Shown here one piece after another: positions 1 through 5,354 of a stretch of 5,354 nt of DNA. Under the pieces are notes generated by a model that saw nothing but the letters and a program-made list of their open reading frames with translations, did not search any database and was not told the origin of the DNA. This stretch comes from Spirosoma fluviale. GTDB taxonomy: Bacteria; Bacteroidota; Bacteroidia; Cytophagales; Spirosomataceae. The DNA lies in the NCBI GenBank assembly GCA_945860325.1, contig CAMARL010000138.1, forward strand, positions 1-5,354, given 5' to 3'. The translations under genes and the position numbers were made by a program. The stretch's first letter is position 1. Every line of letters begins with the position of its first letter.

Positions 1-242
1 ACTGGATGAAATTGAGCATCTTGTAATACGGCTCTATACTTATCACCTTCTACATTTAATTCCACTTCATACACATCCGCAGAATATAATAATTCGCGAA
101 ATAATATCATAGGTACCGCAAAGTGCACCTGCTCTTTTCCACCATACAATACACAAGGAGCTAAAGCTTCAGCACGTAAATCTTTTGCGCCTTTACTACC
201 GAGATTCGCTCTTTTAAACCCTACAATCTCTAATTTTTTCAT
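1..242 (-). CDS. rplY: 50S ribosomal protein L25 (general stress protein Ctc family), 5'-terminal part
   Basis: L25 binds 5S rRNA in the central protuberance of the large ribosomal subunit. Reading leftward from the ATG at 242-240, the frame stays open to the window edge and gives 80 complete residues. It begins MKKLEIVGFKRANLGSKGAK and continues with an RAEALAPCVLYGG stretch near residues 24-36. This is the usual L25/TL5 opening: a short first strand, a small basic loop, then the R-x-E-x-x-P-x-V-(L/I)-Y-G-G signature of the 5S-binding beta-barrel domain. In Bacteroidota the protein is normally about 190-220 residues, with a second C-terminal (CTC/TL5) domain; that part would lie outside the window, so its presence is inferred. 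The start is preceded by a run of nine A's plus CAAA, an A-rich initiation region typical of the phylum, with no Shine-Dalgarno site. It lies 61 bases downstream of prs in the same direction and is probably co-transcribed with it. Recognition is from motif memory, not alignment. Confidence 0.9.
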   Translation of the reverse strand, partial: MKKLEIVGFKRANLGSKGAKDLRAEALAPCVLYGGKEQVHFAVPMILFRELLYSADVYEVELNVEGDKYRAVLQDAQFHP

Positions 243-259
243 TTTGTTTTTTTTTAATG

Positions 260-293
260 TTTTTAGTCTTTCGCTTTGGCTATCCCCTAAAAA
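260..293 (-). repeat. Inverted repeat in the prs-rplY spacer (possible rplY leader hairpin)
   Basis: TTTTTAG at 260-266 and CTAAAAA at 287-293 are perfect 7-base inverted repeats separated by 20 bases. In the minus-strand transcript they would form an AU-rich stem ending about 17 bases before the rplY start codon. The loop is purine-rich and reads GGGGATAGCC followed by AAAGCGAAAG. The stem is followed by A's rather than U's in the transcript direction, so it is not an intrinsic terminator for prs. A weak A/T-only stem of this kind can arise by chance in such AT-rich DNA. L25 is known to control its own synthesis in E. coli, which makes a leader element thinkable but not shown here. Confidence 0.3.
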
Positions 294-303
294 ACGGTTG
301 AAA

Positions 304-1245
304 TTAATATTTAATAAATAATGAACTGATTGACTCGTGATCTCTTATTCTTCCTATCGCCTTAGCAAACAATTCTGCGACTGAAAGCACTTTAATTTTA
401 TCGCATGCCTGCTTTTGCGGAATTGTATCTGTGACTAATAATTCAGTTAATATTGAATTTGAAATGTTTTCGTACGCATTTCCAGATAATACAGGGTGTG
501 TAACCACTGCTCGAACAGATTTGGCTCCTTTATCCATGATTAATTGCGCTGCTTTACATAATGTACCTCCGGTGTCAATTAAATCATCAACTAAAATTAC
601 ATCTGCCCCTTTAACATCTCCAATTAATTGCATCGAAGCGATTTCATTGGAACGTTTTCTATGTTTATCGCAGATAACCATGTCTGCATTAAAAAATTTA
701 GCCATGTTTCTAGTCCTTACCACACCCCCAACGTCAGGAGAAGCAAATACTAAATTGTCTAAATTTAATGTTTTTAAATAAGGAACAAATATGGCATTCC
801 CTTCTAGATGATCTACGGGGAAATCCATAAATCCTTGTATCTGACCTGCATGTAAATCAATCGTCATTAATCGATCTGCTCCAGCAGCCGTTAATAAGTT
901 GCCAATAAGTTTTGCACCTATTCCAACGCGCGGTCTATCTTTACGATCTTGCCTTGAATAGCCAAAATACGGCATTACAGCAGTTACGTAATGAGCCGAT
1001 GCCCTTCTTGCCGCATCTATCATAAGTAATAACTCCATTAAATTATCCGAACTAGGAAAAGTGGATTGAATAATAAATACATCACATCCCCTTACCGATT
1101 CATCAAAGCTTGGAGACATTTCCCCATCAGAAAACTTTAAAATGGTAGCAGCACCTAAATCTTTCCCATAATATTTAGCAATATCCTTTGCTAAATAATT
1201 TGAAGCTGATCCTGAAAAAATTTTAACCGCATTGATGGCTGCCAT
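304..1245 (-). CDS. prs: Ribose-phosphate pyrophosphokinase (PRPP synthetase)
   Basis: This cytosolic enzyme transfers pyrophosphate from ATP to ribose 5-phosphate, making PRPP for purine, pyrimidine, histidine, tryptophan and NAD synthesis. The 313-residue product has the normal length for class I Prs and is two phosphoribosyltransferase-like domains in tandem. Visible motifs, in order, are: the FSDGE segment (38-42) and VRGCDVF (51-57) of the N-terminal domain; the ATP-binding SRQDRK (97-102); the DLHAGQIQGF segment with the metal/ATP-contacting histidine at 132; the flexible catalytic loop with K194 and R196 in DKHRKR; and the PRPP-binding loop VDDLIDTGGT (219-228). All key residues appear intact. 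The ATG at 1245-1243 gives a full N-terminus (KIFSGSAS strand) and is preceded by an A/T-rich leader without a Shine-Dalgarno site. The gene follows acn by 67 bases and precedes rplY by 61 bases on the same strand. A candidate promoter overlaps the 3' end of acn, so expression may be partly independent of acn. Confidence 0.97.
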   Translation of the reverse strand: MAAINAVKIFSGSASNYLAKDIAKYYGKDLGAATILKFSDGEMSPSFDESVRGCDVFIIQSTFPSSDNLMELLLMIDAARRASAHYVTAVMPYFGYSRQDRKDRPRVGIGAKLIGNLLTAAGADRLMTIDLHAGQIQGFMDFPVDHLEGNAIFVPYLKTLNLDNLVFASPDVGGVVRTRNMAKFFNADMVICDKHRKRSNEIASMQLIGDVKGADVILVDDLIDTGGTLCKAAQLIMDKGAKSVRAVVTHPVLSGNAYENISNSILTELLVTDTIPQKQACDKIKVLSVAELFAKAIGRIRDHESISSLFIKY

Positions 1246-1255
1246 ATTGTATACG

Positions 1256-1268
1256 AACTAAATTAGTT
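1256..1268. repeat. 13-base perfect palindrome in the prs leader
   Basis: AACTAAATTAGTT consists of 6-base perfect inverted arms (AACTAA/TTAGTT) around one central base. It lies 10 bases upstream of the prs ATG and just downstream of the expected transcription start from the candidate prs promoter. The one-base centre makes an RNA hairpin unlikely, so if functional it would be a DNA site for a dimeric protein. There is no direct evidence of binding, and chance occurrence in A/T-rich DNA is possible. Confidence 0.3.
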
Positions 1269-1279
1269 AAATCGAGGCG

Positions 1280-1310
1280 CAAAATTATACAATTGTGCCG
1301 CCAAAAACAA
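1280..1310 (-). promoter_or_regulatory. Candidate Bacteroidota-type promoter for prs
   Basis: On the minus strand, TAATTTTG (1287-1280) matches the Bacteroidota -7 consensus TAnnTTTG exactly. TTG (1310-1308) lies 20 bases upstream, the expected distance for the -33 element. The -33 element sits just two bases from the acn stop codon (1315-1313). The predicted transcript would begin near 1274, giving a leader of about 30 bases before the prs ATG. The -7 box is embedded in an interrupted dyad (GCAAAATT at 1279-1286, AATTGTGC at 1291-1298, 7 of 8 positions complementary). The consensus is established for Bacteroides and Flavobacterium; use of this site is inferred. Confidence 0.5.
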
Positions 1311-1312
1311 GT

Positions 1313-3577
1313 TTATTTTACAGATGCTCTAATAATGTTTAATGCTCCCCCAGCTTTGAACCACTCTATTTGTTGATCATTATAGGTATGGTTGACTAAA
1401 AACTCATCCTTTGAACCATCCGCATGTGATAATTCTATAGTTAAGGGCTTATCTGATGCAAAAGAAGTTAATCCTTTAATCGAGATAGAGTCATTTTCTT
1501 GAATTTTATCATAATCAGAATCGTTTGAAAATGTTAAAGCTAACATTCCCTGTTTCTTCAAATTAGTTTCATGAATACGAGCAAATGACTTTACTAACAC
1601 TGCACGAACGCCAAGATGCCTAGGCTCCATGGCCGCATGCTCGCGGGATGATCCTTCTCCGTAATTGGTATCACCGACTACAATGGTACCTACCCCAGCG
1701 GCTTTATAAGCTCTTTGTGTATTTGGGACCGTATCGTATTGACCATTCAATTGGCTTTTTACGTAATCTGTTTTGTCATTATAAAAGTTGATGGCACCGA
1801 TCAACATATTATTTGAAATATTATCTAAGTGACCTCTGTATTTTAACCAAGGACCTGCCATAGAAATATGATCTGTTGTACATTTCCCTTTCGCTTTGAT
1901 TAATAATTTCAAATCAGATAAATCGGATCCTTCCCAAGCTGAGAATGGTTCTAATAATTGTAAACGATCTGAAGTTGGCGATACTTTAACCTGAACCTGC
2001 GATCCGTCTTCAGCCGGTGATTGATAACCAGCATCTTCTACGCTAAATCCTTGTTTCGGTAATTCATCTCCTGTTGGTGCCTCTAAATATACTTTTTCTC
2101 CTTTTTCATTAATTAAATGATCTGTTAAAGGATTAAATGTTAAATCCCCGGCGATAGCCAGCGCTGTAACAATTTCGGGTGATGCAACAAAAGCAAATGT
2201 GTTTGGATTGCCATCTGCACGCTTAGCAAAATTTCGGTTAAACGAGTGTACGATGGTATTCTTTTCCGCTTTTTCAGCACCTGGTCTAGCCCATTGGCCA
2301 ATGCAAGGTCCACAAGCATTCGAAAATACCGTTGCTCCGATTGAATTAAATGTGTCAATAAAACCGTCTCTTTCGATCGTATAACGTACTAGTTCAGATC
2401 CTGGTGTGATGGTAAATTGAGCCTTCGTTTTTAAACCTTTCGCTGAAACTTGTTTTGCTAATGAAGCTGCTCTTGCTATATCTTCATAAGAAGAGTTGGT
2501 ACAAGATCCGATTAAACCCACTTCAACTTTGGTAGGCCAACCATTTTTTTCTGCCATTTCTTTCATTTTTGAAATAGGCGTAGCTAAATCTGGCGTAAAA
2601 GGACCATTTAAATAAGGTTCTAAAGTATTTAGATCGATTTCAATGACTTGATCAAAATATTTTTCAGGATTTGTATATACTTCTGGATCTCCCGTTAAAT
2701 GCTCTCTAACCTGGTTCGCTAAAGCAGCCACATCTGCACGATCTGTGGACTCTAAATAACGAGCCATAGAATCATCATATCCAAATGTTGATGTTGTGGC
2801 GCCAATCTCCGCACCCATATTACAAATAGTTCCTTTTCCGGTGCACGACATAGACGTGGCCCCATCTCCAAAATACTCTACGACACAGCCTGTACCCCCT
2901 TTAACGGTTAGTATGCCCGCCACTTTTAAAATAACGTCTTTAGCTGAAGTCCAGCCATTTAATTTACCTGTTAATTTTACGCCAATAAGCTTTGGAAACT
3001 TAAGTTCCCAAGCTAAACCCGCCATCACATCACAGGCATCTGCGCCACCGACGCCAATGGCAATCATTCCTAAACCGCCAGCATTGACGGTATGTGAATC
3101 CGTACCGATCATCATACCACCTGGGAATGCATAATTTTCTAAGACAACTTGGTGAATAATGCCTGCTCCTGGCTTCCAAAATCCAATGCCATATTTATCT
3201 GATACGGAGGAAAGAAAATCATACACTTCTTTATTTTTATCAACCGCCACTTTTAAATCGGTTGTTGACGCTACTTTTGCTTCAATTAAGTGATCACAGT
3301 GTACCGTCGAAGGCACGGCAACTTGCGGTCTTCCTGCTTGCATAAATTGCAATAAGGCCATTTGAGCCGTTGCATCTTGCATGGCAACTCGGTCAGGTGC
3401 AAAATCTACATATGAATTTCCCCTTGTAAACGTATTTGCAGGTGTACCTTCCCATAAATGACTATAAAGAATTTTTTCAGTTAATGTCAGTGCTTTTCCT
3501 GTTAGAGAACGTGCTGCTGCTATTCGAGCTGGCATTTTGCTGTAAACAGCTTTAATCATTTCAATGTCAAAGGCCAT
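1313..3577 (-). CDS. acn: Aconitate hydratase, mitochondrial type
   Basis: Aconitase interconverts citrate and isocitrate through cis-aconitate in the TCA cycle, using a [4Fe-4S] cluster in the cytoplasm. The 754-residue length fits the mitochondrial-type aconitase subfamily, rather than the roughly 890-residue AcnA/IRP type or the roughly 860-residue AcnB type with its extra N-terminal domain. Visible motifs: HCDH (93-96); IGTDSHT (157-163) with active-site Asp and His; the cluster cysteines C359 in GLIGSCTNSS and C422/C425 in ACGPCIGQW; and the C-terminal swivelling-domain segment GDTNYGEGSSREHAAMEPR (635-653) with the catalytic serine and arginine. The cysteines fall one residue after the numbering familiar from pig mitochondrial aconitase, so the core is essentially collinear. 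No lesion is seen. The ATG at 3577-3575 yields the normal MAFDIEMIK opening. The gene is the first of the three minus-strand genes, 67 bases ahead of prs and divergent from the DUF5686 gene. Since the window shows no gltA or icd beside it, it is not part of a TCA operon as far as can be seen. Confidence 0.97.
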   Translation of the reverse strand: MAFDIEMIKAVYSKMPARIAAARSLTGKALTLTEKILYSHLWEGTPANTFTRGNSYVDFAPDRVAMQDATAQMALLQFMQAGRPQVAVPSTVHCDHLIEAKVASTTDLKVAVDKNKEVYDFLSSVSDKYGIGFWKPGAGIIHQVVLENYAFPGGMMIGTDSHTVNAGGLGMIAIGVGGADACDVMAGLAWELKFPKLIGVKLTGKLNGWTSAKDVILKVAGILTVKGGTGCVVEYFGDGATSMSCTGKGTICNMGAEIGATTSTFGYDDSMARYLESTDRADVAALANQVREHLTGDPEVYTNPEKYFDQVIEIDLNTLEPYLNGPFTPDLATPISKMKEMAEKNGWPTKVEVGLIGSCTNSSYEDIARAASLAKQVSAKGLKTKAQFTITPGSELVRYTIERDGFIDTFNSIGATVFSNACGPCIGQWARPGAEKAEKNTIVHSFNRNFAKRADGNPNTFAFVASPEIVTALAIAGDLTFNPLTDHLINEKGEKVYLEAPTGDELPKQGFSVEDAGYQSPAEDGSQVQVKVSPTSDRLQLLEPFSAWEGSDLSDLKLLIKAKGKCTTDHISMAGPWLKYRGHLDNISNNMLIGAINFYNDKTDYVKSQLNGQYDTVPNTQRAYKAAGVGTIVVGDTNYGEGSSREHAAMEPRHLGVRAVLVKSFARIHETNLKKQGMLALTFSNDSDYDKIQENDSISIKGLTSFASDKPLTIELSHADGSKDEFLVNHTYNDQQIEWFKAGGALNIIRASVK

Positions 3578-3605
3578 AAGATTATTTTGGTTTATAGAAT
3601 TGTCT

Positions 3606-3635
3606 GCAAAATTAATAGATTAGCTTCAATTTTGC
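3606..3635. repeat. 8-bp inverted repeat between the divergent acn and DUF5686 genes
   Basis: GCAAAATT at 3606-3613 and AATTTTGC at 3628-3635 are perfect inverted repeats separated by 14 bases, with arm centres 22 bases (about two helical turns) apart. The left arm contains most of the acn -7 box; the right arm contains the candidate -33 element of the plus-strand gene. It could be an operator for a dimeric regulator controlling both genes. Alternatively it could simply be two outward-facing promoter boxes, because CAATTTTG (3627-3634) is itself one mismatch from a plus-strand -7 box. Confidence 0.45.
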
Positions 3636-3638
3636 CAC
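3607..3638 (-). promoter_or_regulatory. Candidate Bacteroidota-type promoter for acn
   Basis: On the minus strand, TAATTTTG (3614-3607) is an exact match to the -7 consensus TAnnTTTG and is identical to the box proposed for prs; both are followed by C. At the expected 20-base distance the sequence is GTGG (3638-3635), a poor match to the TTTG -33 element. Transcription would start near 3600, leaving about 23 bases before the ATG. The strong -7 box and its position support the call; the weak -33 lowers confidence. Confidence 0.45.
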
Positions 3639-3662
3639 TAATTAGAAATATGATTTACTTTG
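3631..3662 (+). promoter_or_regulatory. Candidate Bacteroidota-type promoter for the DUF5686 gene
   Basis: TTTG at 3631-3634 and TTACTTTG at 3655-3662 are separated by 20 bases, the spacing expected between -33 and -7 elements. The -7 box matches TAnnTTTG at 5 of its 6 specified positions. Transcription would begin around 3668-3670, upstream of the candidate TTG (3691) and GTG (3748) start codons. It is back to back with the acn promoter, the two -33 elements abutting. An alternative -7 box is CAATTTTG at 3627-3634. Confidence 0.4.
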
Positions 3663-3675
3663 TGTTTGTATTTTT

Positions 3676-3693
3676 AAAAGGAATAAAAAATTG
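3676..3693 (+). promoter_or_regulatory. Possible translation initiation region (AAAAGGA ... TTG) for the DUF5686 gene
   Basis: AAAAGGA at 3676-3682 is followed by eight A/T bases, six of them a run of A's, and then an in-frame TTG at 3691-3693. Both the Shine-Dalgarno-like core and the A-rich run favour initiation here. The resulting N-terminus, however, would be an unusual, very hydrophobic extension (MDIIILFFFCTFLQLIFLLV) in front of an ordinary signal peptide. Listed because it competes with the GTG at 3748 as the real start. Confidence 0.3.
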
Positions 3694-3747
3694 GATATCA
3701 TAATTCTATTTTTTTTCTGTACTTTTTTGCAATTAATTTTTCTCTTG

Positions 3748-5354
3748 GTGATTAAATTGAGCATTAAATTTCTCGTAATTATATCTTTTCTTGCGGGACA
3801 TGCTGAATTATATGCTCAATCAGCAAAATCTGATTCTCTAATTAAATTAGCCATTAATACTGCCGCGCAACATAGTTCTGACATAAATAAATTGATATTC
3901 AAAGTACACTCCATTGAGAAAGCAAAATTTTCAAAATTTATTGGGATTGGTAAGCAACGATTGCAAAATATTGAAGGAATCAAGGAAGGTCAATGGTACG
4001 GGAATGAAACTATTTCAAAAGTATATTTGGGGAATTTAAGCCAAATGATTCATGAGATTAATTATTTTAAGCCTTATCGAAAAATAAGTGGAACCCCTAG
4101 CCTATTCTTTTGGCCCGATTTTTACCAAGATTTCATAGGCACTCAATGTATATCTCCGCTGAATTACGATGGTTTTTATTATTATAAATATGCTTTTTTA
4201 TCGGATACGCTTGTTGACAAGCAAATTTGTAAACAGTACTTAATTGAGCCTAAATTCAAATCAGATCGATTATTTAATGGAAAATTGACTCTTAGTTCTG
4301 ACGGTTGGATTGTTCGCTGGGAAGGTCAAGTGCTTTCAGATGATATATTATATTTTTTAGATTTGAAAAATGCCTATTTCGAAGGCAAATGGGTCCCCAA
4401 TGATTCAAATTTTTTAATTAAAGGAGGATTATTGGGCATTAAGGGTGAATACCATTTAAATCAAAATGTGATGGGTTCCGTTGAGAATTGGTCTTTAGCA
4501 CCCCAAGTATTTAGCCCGTCAGTCAATAAAAAAGAGAAATTGAATATATCTGAAATTGCTTTTGATGAAGTTTTCGCTTCTCAATTACTTAAAAACTTAC
4601 ATGATGGGCTTATTAGAAAGTGGAAGTCAAGACCCGCCTCAGATGTTATTCATATAGATTCTGTTGTTACTAATTTAACAAATATAATACCAGAAGAATC
4701 CATATTTGTTAATGAATTACGTGAATCAACTATAGAAACCTCAATAGCTTCTTATGATGCGCTAAAAAAGTTACCTTTTAATCCAAGCCAATTAATTTTG
4801 AGTAAGTCATTTTATTTTGGCCAAAGAATAAAGAATTTTTATCCATTTGAAATTTATTATAAATCCCCGGTTTTTGATTCAAATTTTAATACGGCAGAAG
4901 GTTTTGTTGCTAATGCTGCTTTAGTTTTTCGGCGTCGCTGGGCTCCTTACAAATACATCGAATTCGAAGCATTAGGTCGTAGATCTTTTGGTTTAAATCG
5001 AAATACAGGATATTTGAAATTAAGGTATAAAACAGAAAATTTTGATGCTCAATTAACAAATGCTGATTATATTTCTCAGTTTAATCCGGATAATACTATT
5101 TCATCCGAAATGAACTCCTTATCTACTTTGTTTTTAAAAAATAATCAAATGAAAATTTTTCGAAAGGAATTTTTGAGTTTGTCCTTGATAAATCGATTTT
5201 CATCTCGATTTTATCTAAAAGCTTTGTTCGAATCTTCAAAGCAAAGTCAAATGGATAATACGACCGATTATTATTGGGTTAATTACCTGGGTCGTACATT
5301 TAGTAATAATAATCCGACCAATAAAGAAAACCTAAAAGAAGGATTTGATACGCA
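3748..5354 (+). CDS. DUF5686-family exported outer-membrane-type protein, 3'-truncated by window edge
   Basis: The frame is open from the stop at 3643-3645 to the right edge. It has no ATG until 4045, so the start must be non-ATG or the annotation must allow for a sequence error. GTG at 3748 is chosen because it gives a compact signal peptide: two lysines, a hydrophobic core (FLVIISFLAG) and cleavage near AELYA|Q at residues 19-24. TTG at 3691 has the better initiation context and would add 19 residues. From GTG, 535 complete residues are visible. The mature part begins with a helical segment (SDSLIKLAINTA), then WPDFYQDF (122-129), YYYKY, and FNGKLTLSSDGW (176-187), typical of DUF5686. Further on come NTAEGF, SQFNPDN and LFLKNNQMKIF, followed by alternating beta-strand-like segments suggesting a membrane barrel. 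Most relatives carry a CarboxypepD_reg-like beta-sandwich domain before this part; none fits here. Function is unknown: probably an envelope protein of the outer membrane. The gene is divergent from acn, and family assignment is from pattern recognition. Confidence 0.75.
   Translation, partial: MIKLSIKFLVIISFLAGHAELYAQSAKSDSLIKLAINTAAQHSSDINKLIFKVHSIEKAKFSKFIGIGKQRLQNIEGIKEGQWYGNETISKVYLGNLSQMIHEINYFKPYRKISGTPSLFFWPDFYQDFIGTQCISPLNYDGFYYYKYAFLSDTLVDKQICKQYLIEPKFKSDRLFNGKLTLSSDGWIVRWEGQVLSDDILYFLDLKNAYFEGKWVPNDSNFLIKGGLLGIKGEYHLNQNVMGSVENWSLAPQVFSPSVNKKEKLNISEIAFDEVFASQLLKNLHDGLIRKWKSRPASDVIHIDSVVTNLTNIIPEESIFVNELRESTIETSIASYDALKKLPFNPSQLILSKSFYFGQRIKNFYPFEIYYKSPVFDSNFNTAEGFVANAALVFRRRWAPYKYIEFEALGRRSFGLNRNTGYLKLRYKTENFDAQLTNADYISQFNPDNTISSEMNSLSTLFLKNNQMKIFRKEFLSLSLINRFSSRFYLKALFESSKQSQMDNTTDYYWVNYLGRTFSNNNPTNKENLKEGFDT

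Noticed and set aside
260..293. Inverted repeat considered as an intrinsic terminator for prs
   Set aside because: The stem is A/T-only and is followed by an A-run, not a U-run, in the prs transcript direction.
431..781. 116-codon open frame on the plus strand inside prs
   Set aside because: It lies entirely antisense to the well-supported prs gene, its translation shows no recognisable motif, and it has no initiation context of its own.
2140..2384. Two small overlapping open frames (minus 2140-2358, plus 2199-2384) within acn
   Set aside because: Both lie across the segment encoding the CGPC cluster motif of aconitase and are shadow frames without family resemblance.
2796..3134. 112-codon plus-strand open frame, proline-rich, inside acn
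   Set aside because: The proline-rich composition comes from reading the complement of glycine-rich aconitase codons; there is no independent support.
3650..3703. 17-codon ATG open frame (MIYFVFVFLKGIKNWIS) upstream of the DUF5686 gene
   Set aside because: The ATG falls between the candidate -33 and -7 elements, so the predicted transcript would not contain it, and it ends before either candidate start of the main gene.
1..5354. Search for CRISPR arrays, insertion sequences, tRNA or rRNA genes, phage or defence genes
   Set aside because: No spaced direct repeats, terminal inverted repeats with a transposase, cloverleaf-like sequence or defence motifs were seen; the content is housekeeping genes plus one envelope gene.

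Overview
The window looks like ordinary chromosomal DNA from an AT-rich member of the Bacteroidota. Four things support this. The aconitase is the roughly 755-residue mitochondrial type usual in that phylum. The plus-strand gene encodes a DUF5686-type envelope protein, a family essentially confined to Bacteroidota. Candidate promoters carry the phylum's -7 box (TAnnTTTG) with a TTG/TTTG -33 element. Translation starts are preceded by A-rich stretches rather than clear Shine-Dalgarno sites. The class cannot be settled from the sequence; a Cytophagia or Sphingobacteriia relative is a guess.

Layout. Three housekeeping genes lie head to tail on the minus strand, read from right to left. They are acn (aconitase, 3577 to 1313), prs (ribose-phosphate pyrophosphokinase, 1245 to 304) and rplY/ctc (ribosomal protein L25, from 242 and running off the left edge). 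The spacers are 67 and 61 bases. No hairpin-plus-T-run terminator is visible in either spacer, so read-through is plausible, although prs also has its own candidate promoter overlapping the end of acn. To the right, a divergent plus-strand gene for a DUF5686 outer-membrane-type protein runs off the right edge. The acn/DUF5686 intergenic region (from 3578) holds back-to-back candidate promoters woven into an 8-bp inverted repeat.

Function. Aconitase works in the TCA cycle. Prs makes PRPP for nucleotide, histidine, tryptophan and NAD synthesis. L25 binds 5S rRNA in the large ribosomal subunit. The prs-rplY pairing is a common bacterial gene order. The DUF5686 protein is predicted to be exported and to have a beta-rich C-terminal region; its function is unknown and nothing here ties it to the three housekeeping genes.

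I see no mobile element, CRISPR array, tRNA, rRNA, phage gene or defence system, and no convincing previously undescribed system. The points most worth a second look are the divergent promoter dyad, the missing ATG and the absent N-terminal domain of the DUF5686 gene, and small dyads in the prs and rplY leaders. There is no gene-free stretch longer than 300 bases.
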